Assembly (NCBI RefSeq): GCF_000004195.4 | Contig: NC_030677.2 | Span: 60,828,222 to 60,892,221, forward strand | Direction: 5' to 3' | From: Xenopus tropicalis | Lineage: Eukaryota > Chordata > Amphibia > Anura > Pipidae | DNA: 64,000 nt | Part shown: one piece after another, positions 11,441 through 22,689 of the stretch | Layout of the letters: each line of letters opens with the position of its first letter | How positions within the stretch are numbered: the stretch's first letter is position 1 | The notes under the pieces: generated by a model | Database searches by the model: none | What the model was told of the DNA's origin: nothing | Seen by the model: only the letters and a program-made list of their open reading frames with translations | Made by a program: the position numbers and the translations under genes

Positions 11441-12542
11441 TAACAATCAGCCACTCTAGATAATTTACATTTCTAATGCAAAGGTCAATGGAATTAAAAG
11501 CAACCTCAATAGTAGTGGCAGTGTAATAAAATACATTTAGTACTACAAGTAGTAAGTGACAACTGTTCTAACTTTGGAACTTGTTATGATGGAGTAGGCA
11601 TAGAATGTTTTGAATTTTAAAAGGTGCCAGCCTACCCAAAAATATTGCAAATTGTTGCTGTATTGGATTGCATGGTATCTTGGTCCTCCATTTAGTTGAA
11701 AACTTAAAGATTTAATTTTTGTGGCCTGTAAATTTTCATAAACATCCTTCTCTAACTTGTCACCTGTCACAGATTTACAACAACTTCTTGTGCCTTTCAG
11801 TCCATCTTGTATGGATGAACAGTCTCATAAATGCCTGTGAAAAACATAAAGCACAAATCTCACTTAACTCAGCCCTTGAGATTGTCATATCTGAGCCATC
11901 CATGCAAACCTTTTTTGAGAAGATAATTCTCTGCTTGTAGCAAAGCTCTCTGGCAAACTCTTATAACTCTTGACAAACAATGACACATGGCTATCTGAAG
12001 GACAGCAAAGGGTGTGAGGCTGAAAGAGTCATAGCCAAGTGCTTAAGAGAAATGGCTCATACATTGTCTTCAAATCCTGACTCTGAAATAGTCAGTGCCA
12101 GGCCAAGGAGGCCGGGCACCCTAGGCAACCTTGTTAGCCACATTGTTCTCGCCCTCATTCATTTGCAAGTGTACACTCCTTTGTTTGTGAGCAAGTGCAG
12201 TTACAAGGGCCCAGACTAGGGGTAGGTGACAAAAGAATGTGCCTAGCATCCCCACCATTGTAGGTGAAGGAAAATGTTGCCCATTTGCTTTCTATTAATT
12301 TCCAGATTTTTTCAGACAGGGACATAACATAACGGCAGATGCCGTTGGGAACCAAAAGTATAGAGGCTGCAGTAGGATTTTTTAACAGATTTTACAAGCA
12401 TGAGAGTAAAATTTTTTAATAGGTATAGTGGGCCACAAAAAGACTTTGATATAAACTTCAATAACTTTTGCCATTGGTTGCAGAACTACAAATTCAGATC
12501 TGAGAAAGAAAAGAGCCAGTGGGACTAGAAAAAAGACCAAAG
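11441..12542. other. Gene-free stretch
   Basis: No gene or bounded repeat seen. Open frames of 66-89 codons without motifs. Confidence 0.45.
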
Positions 12543-12599
12543 GCACAATCCAATGATAGATACACAGATGATAGATAACTAGACAGATGATAGATAGAT

Positions 12600-12633
<34 letters not shown>

Positions 12634-12652
12634 CAGATGATAGATAGACACA
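12543..12652. repeat. GATA tetranucleotide microsatellite
   Basis: A (GATA)n array with interspersed cagatgatagata variants, about 110 bases. The core of eight or so uninterrupted units lies near 12597-12632. The minus-strand open frame over it (runs of Ser-Ile-Tyr-Leu) is an artefact of the repeat. Confidence 0.95.
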
Positions 12653-13330
12653 GAGGAGAGAGTATAGTTACAGACAATAATAAAGATATTACTATATAAT
12701 TTTAGTGTTAACTAGAGAGGTATAGAAGTATAGTGTGACTGATACATTACATTATAGTTTTCTCAATTACCAGCTGCACAAGGCCATATTTTCTAGCACA
12801 TGTATAATAACTAATATTGCTTGTAGAATTGGAGGAAATGGCATTTCAGCAATGATTACAGGTATCTGCTGTCAGTGTGGGTAAGAGACATGTAATTGAA
12901 GTGATAGATAATGCAGTGTTTCTAAATACTATTAGGGATACTAATGTAATAATGAGTACTTCTGCATTTCCTCACCTGCCGCAGTTCTTGTCCTCTCTCT
13001 GCTGGGCATAGATGAACCCTATATCCTTATATATCCTCATCTGGAATTCTCTTTCTCCTGTGAGTCCCCCATATTCTTACTGTACAGTAATCCAGGTGAT
13101 TAGGTTGTATGTTATTGTTTGGGTGGAATTGGGAAATATAGAATGTACCTTTTGTCTAAGCTATTGGTTTTAGAATCAGTGAATATTGTCAGCATTCACC
13201 CTGACAGTATGGGGGCTGTAGGAAGATATCAGCTGTTAGAAGACCTTTCAACAGGATACGAGGCTATCCTATGTCATTAAAAATAAGCAGGAGAGCTAAG
13301 AACTTGGGGAAATGCATTTCAAGAAGAAAT
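12653..13330. other. Gene-free stretch
   Basis: No recognised feature. Confidence 0.45.
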
Positions 13331-13334
13331 TGTA

Positions 13335-13412
13335 TTAACGGATACAATAGATTATTTTAAGGAAGGGTTGGATACATTTTTGCAAAGGAGACAATACAAA
13401 CTTGCTGCTACT
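13335..13412 (+). mobile_element. CR1 LINE relic (C-terminal end)
   Basis: ttttaaggaagggttggata and acatttttgcaaaggagac translate as FKEGLDTFLQRR, resembling the C-terminus of CR1 ORF2 (compare FKRGLDEFL near the end of the frame at 7293-8438). Short and decayed. Confidence 0.55.
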
Positions 13413-13433
13413 GACTTATTATAGTACAACATT

Positions 13434-13612
13434 GAGGGCGCCTGAGCAAAATCTACATTTAGGGCAGAATCGACAGATGGAGGTAGAATTTCTATTGTTT
13501 CTACCGCCATATCTGATGATTCAGCCCTGAATGTCAGTGGAGGGTAGGAACGATCTTTTCTGCGACCAATTGACGCACAAAAGATTGTTATTGCTTGTGT
13601 ATGGCCACCTTA
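13434..13612. mobile_element. Right half of a Harbinger-like 'GTATGGCCACCT' element
   Basis: Reads gggcgcctgagcaaaatct and ends gtgtatggccaccttaa, matching the right part of the complete element at 42615-42955. The left half is missing; it abuts the CR1 relic. Confidence 0.75.
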
Positions 13613-13959
13613 ACTGCTATCCACCATGTCCAGATCCTTTCTCTATAAAATGCATGGTGTTTCACTTTAGCTGCAAAGGGCTCCATTCTGGCTAGTCTCA
13701 TTACATTTGATATATTATTAGACTGTGTAGAGGTATCTTTAGAGTGTTACCTAGTAGGAATTTTGCATTGGAACCCATAAAATTTTATGTCACTGGCCCA
13801 GAGAGCCCCACCGTGAAATCTTACAGAGTAAACAGTTTCACTATCACTAAGAATCAGATGCTGGGTATGAAAGGGTTATGAGAAGGCCAAACACAACTGG
13901 GTGAGCATACAAGCTTGTTGCTAGGTGACAGTGTCACTTGTAAAATATTAAAATTATAA

Positions 13960-14260
13960 ACTGTTCTTTTTGAAATGTGACACACAGAGCAGCGGTTTTC
14001 CACTAACACGATTTAACAGTTTTGTTGGTGGAAAGACTTAACAATAGCGCGTGGCAGGAGAAACAGCTAGTTATGCCGCGGCGCAAGCTAATTACTGGGA
14101 GCCCAGTGGCAATTTGGAGCGTTTTTGTGTGAAAGCAACTCAAACAGTCTCTTGCTTTTTCACTGTCGCATGGATAATCTTTTATATAAAAAAATGTGTT
14201 AATATGCAAGGCTTTCCATTCCTAGGACACAAGGAAAGCTGTATTGTGTGGGTCTGGGGC
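13960..14260. promoter_or_regulatory. Candidate conserved non-coding element
   Basis: Repeat-free, locally GC-richer island with CpG-containing strings (gccgcggcgcaagc) next to TAATTA at 14089-14094, a homeodomain core. No protein similarity in its frames. The role is inferred from motif content only. Confidence 0.28.
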
Positions 14261-14639
14261 AGCAGGCAGTAATGTGAAAATAAAAATATACTGTTTAGAT
14301 CCAATGAAGGAAACAGACTTTAATGTGCAGAGAATATTATTTAAGTCAGGCCTATACATAAACGGAATAGAACAAAAGGATAATATTTGTGTAAATATTT
14401 GTGTAAAACATTAATATTAATAGAGCACTTCAAGCTGCTTGTGTGACTAGAGCCATTCTAAACTGCAGCTCACATTGACATTATAATATTTGTTTGTGTT
14501 GTTTTATCTTAAAGCTAACAATGGTGAATGGTTTAATCAAGACAAGCAATGTGGCAGCCACCACTTCACATAAATAGACCAGTGCTGATAAAGGAATGTT
14601 TGGTTAGTATACCTAAGCTTGTAAATGGAAGTTGGATAA

Positions 14640-14722
14640 GGGCTCTGGCACACGGAGAGATTAGTCGCCCGCGACAAAACTCCCTGTTCGCGGGCGACTA
14701 ATCTCCCCGTGTGCCAGAGCCC
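14640..14722. mobile_element. 83-bp hairpin MITE
   Basis: Two 35-base arms, GGGCTCTGGCACACGG onward and its inverse, differ at one position and surround a 13-base loop. It is flanked by TAA on the left and TTA on the right. It shares arms with the larger palindrome at 19446-19740 and the half copy at 9581. I infer PIF/Harbinger-like affinity from TAA edges in relatives. Confidence 0.85.
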
Positions 14723-14725
14723 TTA

Positions 14726-15750
14726 ATTCACCTTAGATCAGTTGTCCCCAAAATGTGGGGGGCTCCCTGATGATACTGACAGACTGATCGTGCTAGTGGA
14801 TTGGGCTGTTATGTGTCAGGCAGTGATAGGCATAATATTGAATTAATCTGACAAGTTAAAAGATAGCCCATGTAAAAGTCAGACTGGTTAAAAACCAGAT
14901 TAGAACCCTAGGAAACAGCCTATTTGCTTTATTAGTTACTCCAGAAAGCCCAGCTACAAAGTCTGTTAGGTCGAGACTTGGAGCTGAACCCTTATTTAAA
15001 CCCCTAGATAGTCTTGAAACTATTGATGAATGGCTGTGTGGGCAATGTTTTCTTATATCTGTTACCTAGCTATACACTAAGGTGCGCACTGAACAAAAGT
15101 TGGTTCTTCAAGAGGAGCTTGAGCCTATAAAATCAAACAGCTCCTGCATTAGAGAAGTCCATTTTCTCTATTAGAGTCAAGCCCCACACATATAAAATTA
15201 AACACACTGGAAAAGGTAGGAGTCAGGAATCCAGTTATTGTTATTAAGTGAGCCCTTGAGGAGTTTTCACCACTGCCCTCCTCTCAGGGAGAATCACTAT
15301 GATTAAATGAGTGCACCCAATGGTGTAGGTGATTGCCATAGAAATTAATGGGGGGGAGGGCAAAACTGAACATTTTGTTGCCGACCTGCTGAGTGGAATC
15401 ACCTCATGTAAATTACTCTTAGCTTAGCCTTAGCCTTCTGTATTTTAAAATCATGATCTCTATAGAACAGTTAAAAAGGGGGATTTTAGATGTAATGAGG
15501 GATGCGGAGGCCAAGTGTCAAGCGACAAAAGTACCTGGATAATTTAGATGGTAAGACATGCATATTGCCAGTTATTCCCCTGTTATTCATCTGTAGAGGT
15601 TAGTGCTATATTAAATTCAGTAATCAAAACAATCTATTTAAATGAGATAGAAAGAATTTAAAAAATGCAGAGTTTCCTGCTCCCCCTCTAAAGAGCACAG
15701 CTTTTATTTGAGTTTAAAATACTATTTACATACAGTACATGTGTATACGG
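14726..15750. other. Gene-free stretch
   Basis: No recognised gene or repeat. Confidence 0.45.
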
Positions 15751-15752
15751 CG

Positions 15753-15796
15753 TATATATATATCTATATATAGATATATATATATATATATATATT
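15753..15796. repeat. (TA)n-rich microsatellite
   Basis: Alternating TA interrupted by two tatcta/tagata turns, forming a short self-complementary tract. Confidence 0.9.
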
Positions 15797-17003
15797 TCCT
15801 GTTCATTAAGCAAAATACGAGTTCTGTTAATTGTTGGTGGTACTTAAGAAATATGTTGAGAATTGAAGGATTAATCAAAGCTACTTATTTCATGTTATTA
15901 TCCACTTGTTCTGAAATGCGTCTCCATAATCTGTGAAGTTAATCTGATACGTTAGCCACTGCTACTGAACTCCAGATCAACATTTTGATTATGGCAAAAC
16001 CTCACAGGGCTATAAAGTGCCCTTAATTCATGTTGTTATGGAATTTCACATTTATATGGCAATCCCATTTTTAGTTCTGTTTATATACCAAACACATACT
16101 TCTTTAAAATTTGATTTAGCAAAAGCAGTGGAGCATGCAGTGTGAGTTTATGCTGTAGACAATAGTGTAATAACAACATTTTGGCTTCTGGTGTATTGTC
16201 AATAGTCCTGTTCTTGTACCATCAGTAGTCAATGGTTTCTCTCTTGTACCATCCTGCCATTGTCCTGGGGAAGATACCACAGAGAACAATCTGCTGAAGA
16301 GTCCGACTAGAGTTGGTTTATAATCTTGAACAGCAAAATGAAAGTGCATAGGCAGAGAGCTGTATAGCCAGTCCCTCATACCAGCACGTTATATGTATTC
16401 TGTCTAGTGGACTGTCTTGCAGCTTTGAATTAATGGGAGATGTATATAAGAAGTAATGTATACTATAAAATTAAAGTAAACTCCCCCTAAAAAATATTTT
16501 TTTGTATAATAAAAGTAAATGTACATTTACCTTTTAAATATATGTTGGACAGTACTATTTTTCAAAAAATCACCCACCGACAGCACTATACTACCTGCAA
16601 TGAGAGGCAGCTCCCAATGCAGGTGCCCTTGTTTCATCCAACACCCTTTGAAACAACTGAAAATGTTTCCCCCAACTGAGTGTAGGCTGTATTACAGAAA
16701 CAGATGTAAGATAGGCCCAAAAGTAAATATCTTTAAACAGATTAAGAGAATTCTAGTTTATTTTACATCTTCTACTTTTGGGTCCGGATCAGTGCCAGCC
16801 TGTCTTACACCTGTTCTTGTGTTACATGTGCACTCAGGCCGATGGCCACATTATAATGCAAATAATAGTAGAATGCTTGACTTTGCAAAGCATTGACTTT
16901 GGAACACTATCTCTGGCTCAACATTTAAAGTTCCACTTCTATGGCAAGGTTGGCTGCAGTATGATCAGCCCTGCACATGGGAGGCCAGGCTAATGCAAGT
17001 ATA
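15797..17003. other. Gene-free stretch
   Basis: A 125-codon open frame at 16519-16896 has no recognisable domain and no homology I know of. It begins in AT-rich sequence following ttaaagtaaactcccc, a string common near T2-type ends. I do not call a gene. Confidence 0.4.
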
Positions 17004-17294
17004 CAGGGATACAATCCCGTTATCCAGAAAGCTCTGAATTATCACAGACTCCATTTCAATCAAATAATTCAAATGTTTAAGAATGGTTTCCCTTTTCTTT
17101 GTAATACTAAAACAGTGCCTTGTACTTGAGGGTAACTAAGATACAATTAACCCTTACTGGAGGCAAAACAATACTATTTGGGTTTATTAAATGTTTAAAT
17201 GATTTTTTTAGCAGGCTTAAGGCAACCATATGAAATGCTCCTTATCCAGAAAACCCCAGGTCCCAAGCATTCTGGATAATAGGTCCCATATCTG
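17004..17294 (+). mobile_element. hAT-like MITE, 'CAGGTATAGGACC' family, diverged copy
   Basis: The sequence runs from cagggatacaatcccgttat to ggataataggtcccatatctg, with internal tccagaaagctctgaatta. It is collinear with the better-preserved copy at 41100-41427. Inverted ends are recognisable but worn. No 8-bp duplication is evident. Confidence 0.75.
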
Positions 17295-18135
17295 TATAAC
17301 ATACATGGGCCAATAACCCACCAATTGGATCTGGAAGAGCCGAGTGGGATGATTTTATTGGCCTGTGTATGGCCAACTTTAGGTATATAAACACCTTTAT
17401 TACTCACCAAGGAGTGTCAAGCAAACCAGGTATTGGTATTAGTTTATTTAACTGGAATTAATCCTAATCTTTCTCTCTTGGGTACACTTTCCCTTTAATA
17501 TTAAACACAGTTTTCATTTCACGGCTTTGTGAGAAATACATTACAGGAACTCAGAAAATCATATTCAAAGTTATCAAGCCGTGTATAATACTCCCACAAT
17601 ACCAGAAATCTTATGTTACTTACAAGAGCAGTCTATTTACCAGGCAAAGATATTTCTTTAAGAGTCTCTGATAACCTCCCAAGTGTGACATTATCTTGAG
17701 CTCCAAGGTGGCTGCTGCCCACCTGCCAGCCTCCCTCTAGCAAATGTGATTGCACCCAGCGTGGTGGCATGCTGAGACTGACGTCAGCCACCTCTTGTAC
17801 CCCACAGAGACTCTGGCATTTTTGTTATTCAAGGACGATGTACAGTATCTGGAGAGAGCTTCTTACGCTCTAACTAACCTGTGATTTGGGCAGGAAAAAT
17901 ATGCAGAGAGGAAATAAATATCTATAATTTATATCATTGATACAATAAAGATGGCACTTTTGTAGATATTCTAATTACAGTGTCTGAAGCTTGAACTTAT
18001 TTTAATGTTTCTTTTAAACTGTATTTAAAAGTTTTAAATATGGATTCTTCTTATATGCAATTGATATTTTCTTAAAAAAATATATCCATGAGTTTTGTTT
18101 TTGATCTAACATTGTTTCAGTGGCTTTATCTTTAA
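17295..18135. other. Mostly unique; Harbinger-like end at 17300-17390 and a CRE-like site
   Basis: ggcctgtgtatggccaactt near 17358-17377 resembles a 'gtatggccacct' end. TGACGTCA, a perfect cAMP-response-element core, is at 17779-17786 inside a repeat-free patch (17690-17860). A single 8-mer can arise by chance. Confidence 0.4.
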
Positions 18136-18139
18136 CCAC

Positions 18140-18235
18140 ACCTCCCAACTGTCCTGATTTTCGCGGGGCAGTCCCAATTTTAACAGCTCAGCCCAGTCCC
18201 GGATTCTTATTGAAAAGTCCTGCATTTTCCTTTAA
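18140..18235. mobile_element. Relic of an interspersed repeat
   Basis: cctcccaactgtcctgattt followed by tcgcggggcagtcccaattt looks like the end of a dispersed frog repeat. The other end is not found and the family is unassigned. Confidence 0.4.
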
Positions 18236-18393
18236 TCTCCTCCACTGAACTGCCAAAAAATAATATACAACATTTCTCAAACTTTATTAGATAAGTAGCT
18301 TTTGGCAGAGAGCAGAGAGCATACTCAACAGTCAACACTGCAATTGTAACTAATAAGCTAAACAGGTCTCTTGGGGTAACTGAGACTTGCAGG

Positions 18394-18463
18394 TTAAAGG
18401 ACATGTCAAACTCAAAAATAATTTTTTGCCTAATAAAAGAAAACCCTATATATATATATATAC

Positions 18464-18497
<34 letters not shown>

Positions 18498-18769
18498 CAG
18501 CTATTAAAAGCAGTGTCTGCCTGTCCTTTCTATTCTCTGGCACAATGTAACAAACGCCAGGAGATTTTACAGACCTGCCTTGCTGGAGGAGCCTGGCACT
18601 TGCAACATTGTTTAAGAAGTTCAACAAATGCTGCGTTCTATAGCAATTAGATTTACAACTAACTTTTAAGCACTAATAATTTTTATTAAATTGATATTGG
18701 AAAGTTGCTTAGAATTATGTTTTCTTTTATGAAGCAAAAAATGATTTATAGGGTTGACATGTCCTTTAA
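18394..18769. mobile_element. Kolobok/T2-type MITE
   Basis: Left end TTAAAGGACATGTCAAAC, right end its inverse, GTTGACATGTCCTTTAA, with TTAA at 18394-18397 and 18766-18769. It contains a (TA)n run at about 18448-18496. The right TTAA is also the left TTAA of the next element. Confidence 0.88.
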
Positions 18770-19315
18770 AGGGCAATTTCACCTTCATAGCAAAACTGTA
18801 ATAACACATAAAACAAGACCCCCAAACCCCCAGAAATGTGTTCAAACTTTACATAACCTGCCCAATTTTGGTATTTAGGGGGTGTGGTCACAAAAATGGG
18901 CGTAGACAATTTTCATAAAAGTTACGCATCCCCAGTGACTGTATTTACTTACCTGATACCCCAGACCGGTGCTCCTATTAGCAGAAAAATGCTCTGGCTC
19001 AGGGTTTTTGTCAGCGAGCACCAGAAAGAGATCCTCTTCCTGCTTCATCTTTCTGGGTGCGCATGCACAGTAATGGAAAAAGCAGACGTTTAACAAAAAA
19101 GTCAGCTTTTTCACTTTACTGCACATGGGTTGGTCCCGGGGTAGCGAAGAAAGACAACATGGAAGAAGATGGTGCTTGCTTAAGAGAAACCTGGGCTGGG
19201 GCAGTTTTCTGCTAACAGGAGCATTGGCCCAGTGTATCTGGTAAGTAAATACAATCAATGGGGGGTGCCTAACTTTTGACACCCCTCAGTGATTTTACCT
19301 TTCCTTCTCCTTTAA
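18766..19315. mobile_element. Kolobok/T2-type fold-back element
   Basis: Left end TTAAAGGGCAATTT, right end ccttctcctttaa, with TTAA at 18766-18769 and 19312-19315. The interior is an imperfect palindrome: 18940-19003 (acttacctgata, gctcctattagcagaaaa) pairs with 19184-19250 (ttttctgctaacaggagc, tctggtaagtaa). Overlapping open frames on both strands follow from the palindrome and do not resemble transposase. Confidence 0.85.
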
Positions 19316-19445
19316 CTGCTGAGCACGCAACATGCAACTAAAATGGCAAGTGTGGCTTCATTGTAAATTGTACTACTTTGCAGGACTCACCAGATTATGG
19401 GGATCATTTATAACATGCAAGAGACTTAAAATCATGTGACATTAA

Positions 19446-19740
19446 GGGAAATGGCAGACGGGGAGATTAGTTGCCCGCGACAAATCTCCCTTGTCACTGG
19501 CGACTAATCTCGCCAATATGCCATCCCACCGGCTTGAATGTAGATCGCCAGTGGGATGGCATATGCGGCGCCTCTTTCCTCTAATGGCAGCTTCCGTGAT
19601 TTCAGGAAATCGAGGCGCTGCATAAGCCATCCCACCAGCGATTTACATTCAAGCCGGTGGGATGGCATATCGGCGAGATTAGTCGCACGTGACAAGGGAG
19701 ATTTGTCGCGGGCGACTAATCTCCCCATCTGCCACGGCCC
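19446..19740. mobile_element. 295-bp near-perfect palindromic MITE (Harbinger-like)
   Basis: Arms of about 140 bases: gacggggagattagttgccc onward pairs with gggcgactaatctccccatc. Around it lies the string gccatcccaccggcttgaat, which recurs inverted near 19650. TAA is directly repeated at both edges (19443-19445, 19741-19743), consistent with the TWA target of PIF/Harbinger. The loop lies near 19575-19605. Open frames in several registers are a consequence of the palindrome. Confidence 0.87.
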
Positions 19741-19743
19741 TAA

Positions 19744-20765
19744 AGCTCTTTAAAATGTGGTGGCAGCAAGATGTTATTCACATAAGCGCATGCTCTTACT
19801 GGCGTTCATCTAAATTTGCCAAAAGCCTATTGTGCCTCTGTAGGAGAATTAACTGCAAGGCACCTCGTACTCTGTGGCAAAGCATTCCTGTATTTAACCT
19901 CAGCTTTTAGCAGGCGCCTCACTTTGTACATCTTACCTGTCGGTGTGCCTATTGCTGGCAACTGAATTATTAGACACTGCTTGCCAGGGACTTTGACCTC
20001 AACACAGCAGAAACATGTTCCTGATTTAACAAATGGGTGCAAGTATACTGAGTTTGAGCAAGCAGATACACATGCAAAATGCATTGCGAGTACAGAACAT
20101 GGTGATTTGCACCAATATTAACACTTTGCACCCAGCATTCTTATAGAAAATTGTCCTATTGACTGTGTATTTTTCAAGGTTTCTCTTAGCAGGGCTTATT
20201 CTGCAAGCAGCAATTTGGAAATTCGTCTACTGACTCATGAGCACATTTCAGAAAACAAAGCATAGAACTCATTAGAGAATAGTGGCTAGCACCAGTTTCC
20301 ATTTGCCATGCCTCTTCCTAACAATCTCTTTTGTTAATTGAAATGAATGGATGCTGGCTTTCATTACATCTGCATTTTAGTAGCAAATTAAGATTTAGTA
20401 AACACAATCTCACTGCCAGTTCATTATGATATTGATAATGCGGTACCATAGTCTGTGGCATGGTTTCCAGAAAGCTAAAGGCTCTATGCATCAAAGTCAA
20501 ATAAATGCAATTAAGATTTTTTGCTTATCTCTTCATTTTGAAGAAGCCACTGATCTCTTGCAGGTTCTCAATTTGTTATGCTCTTACAAATAATGGAAAG
20601 TATTGTTAATCATTATATTCTTATATTTGCATTTTTAATTTATACTACTGCTAATTGTTAAAGAATTGTGGTAAGTATTATTCTGGCAGTACTTACAAAG
20701 TAAGTTGTAAATGGTTTGCCTCCAGGCTGCAAGGAGTTGACACAAGTTGCCAGTAATTGAACTTA
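19744..20765. other. Gene-free stretch
   Basis: No recognised repeat. TGACTCA (AP-1-like core) lies at about 20231. Small open frames only. Confidence 0.4.
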
Positions 20766-20767
20766 CG

Positions 20768-21020
20768 TCTCCCCATAGTTGTGTGCACCGTGCCAGCTCC
20801 CAGCCGTTGTTAGGGCTCATACTCATGAGTGTTTCTTCCTGCGTTTCCCTCTTTTGCATTCCCTTGCGTTCCACAGCAGGGAAGCACAGAAACAAACGCA
20901 TCATATTCTTCCTCATATGCTCATACTCACAGAGGTGCAAGTAAGCGCCAAACGCAGGTGAGATGCAGCACGTTGCGTTCCACCTGTACTCAGCACTTAC
21001 ATGCACCTATGTGAGTACAA
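20768..21020. mobile_element. Possible MITE with internal inverted repeat
   Basis: tactcacagaggtgcaagta near 20925-20945 pairs with tacatgcacctatgtgagta near 20998-21018. The upstream part (ttagggctcatactcatgag) resembles the 'TTAGGGCT' style of start seen in the palindromic elements. Outer ends are not certain. Four overlapping small open frames here are not genes. Confidence 0.5.
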
Positions 21021-21739
21021 GTTTGTACGGAAGACTAGGATGTGTTCCTTCCTGCAGTCCCTTCAGTGCAACATAGTACAAGCCCTTAAAGTGTAACTAT
21101 TAACACAGTGGACTAAAATAATTTCCCAACAAATTCAGTAACCCTAACAATCAATCAACAATAATCATTGATCACTGTAGTTCCATTAGAGCAATGAAAG
21201 CAACCCTTTGATTGGTTACAATTATTAGACTCAGATTATCAATTTGTAGATTATGGCAAATGCCAGAGGAGCTATTGTAACATGCCATTTTTTGGGGCTG
21301 TTTGGGCCTATTTTGAATTCCGGTCCAGACATTGTGAGAATATTAACCATGTTAGCATGTTAGCAAATGGTAGGGTTTTTTTTTACTATTTACATTCTAG
21401 TTCTAGTATGCTGGTAGAACACCAGAGTAAATTTTCAGAAAGTAACAATAATGGATGTGGCAAAGAGGATTGGTGCCTTAAAGTCAATTTGTAAAATATA
21501 AAAAATCTGTATGTTTTTCCAAGTGGCGACTGCCGTTAATAGCATACTTTAATAAATCGGATTTGTATCTCTTGACGGGTGAAAAGAGCTTTATCAGGGA
21601 ATGAAGGAAGACTAGTAGTGTGAGAAGCAATCCCTTTCTGTGAGTGCTGGAGATAAGAGAGATGTGAAGGAGAGGCTGATAGCACCAGCAGCATTGTCCT
21701 GCGCATAAGGAGGGGGAGGAGAGGAAATATCACAGAGAA
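21021..21739. other. Gene-free stretch
   Basis: No recognised feature. 21590-21760 is purine-rich. Confidence 0.4.
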
Positions 21740-21970
21740 GAGTGGGTGAGGGGGGCTGCTTGTAGATCATTAGTCATTTATTTGCACAGCAAGCTGCTTC
21801 CTCAACCCATTCAGCCATCTATTACTAGCTAGAGAAAAGTCACAAAGCCCTGTCATTAGTGGAATCAATCACCACAGGGCCCACCGAGAGCCCTCCCATG
21901 GCCTCTCATTTACTCAGCTAAAGAGCTCCGAACGTCTGCCTGTGGCTGACTCAGCTTCTGCTTTCCCCTC
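21740..21970. promoter_or_regulatory. Candidate conserved non-coding element
   Basis: Repeat-free patch with balanced composition. It includes gtggaatcaatcaccacagg, a TTTATTTGC string and TGACTCA. There is no coding signal. The call is a guess from composition. Confidence 0.22.
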
Positions 21971-22494
21971 TCTACATCTACAGGGCTTGTACTCTGTGTC
22001 TCACCCCTCCTTCCTCTCACGCCTGTCTGTCCCATGTCTCCTCCCCCACCTTTATCCCTTACCGTCATCTCCGACTTGTCTCTAGGAACTCACTGTACTA
22101 TCTATTTCATATATACAAGTCCATACAAATGTCTCAGGGAAAGCTATCCTTTCCAGCACAGGAGTAAATCAGGCTTTTATATTCACACAGTGGCATAAAG
22201 GGAAATAAGATATGAAATCCTTGTTTCCAAGATCTTGCTCACATATAGTATAGAAAAATGCAAGTGATAGATGGCAGCCTCTGCATGGCAGGCTTGATAA
22301 TGTACTGGAGGTGGGGGAAGCAAAATGTCACCATGTAACTCTGGCGCCTTTAGGAGTAGGTAACAAACAAGAAATTGACAGAGAAAGTAACAGATAAACA
22401 AATGTAAAGAGGTCTCATCCATACTTAAGTGACATTTAACAACAAAAAAGCATGACACATACTACAGCGAATGGATCTTTGTCCAGTTTAACCA
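21971..22494. other. Gene-free stretch with pyrimidine-rich tract
   Basis: 21950-22080 is rich in C and T on the plus strand. No gene seen. Confidence 0.4.
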
Positions 22495-22640
22495 CCCATG
22501 AACAGGGAAATCAGGTTCATCTGATTTTTTGGCCCCAGGGTCAACAATTGGATCAGATTGTATGGTAATGGAGATCAGGAAGGACCACATCAATGTGAAG
22601 TTGTGGTTGTGGATTTAAAATCTGTCCCTGTGCAGAGGCC
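22495..22640. mobile_element. Possible Harbinger-like relic
   Basis: ggtcaacaattggatcagat and aatctgtccctgtgcagagg resemble interiors of decayed 'gctggccatacac' copies (compare 33288). No ends. Confidence 0.25.
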
Positions 22641-22689
22641 CATAAGCTGCTTACTTGGGCTGGAAGGGCCGAGTTGAGCTTTAGCAGCC

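Noticed and set aside
12382..12651. 89-codon frame with Ser-Ile-Tyr-Leu repeats
   Set aside because: Direct translation of the GATA microsatellite.
16519..16896. 125-codon open frame
   Set aside because: No motif, poor composition (Cys/Phe/Ile-rich from AT-rich DNA) and no exon signals; treated as chance.
19442..19753. Three overlapping open frames of 62-74 codons on both strands
   Set aside because: They arise from the palindrome, which reads similarly on both strands. No protein similarity.
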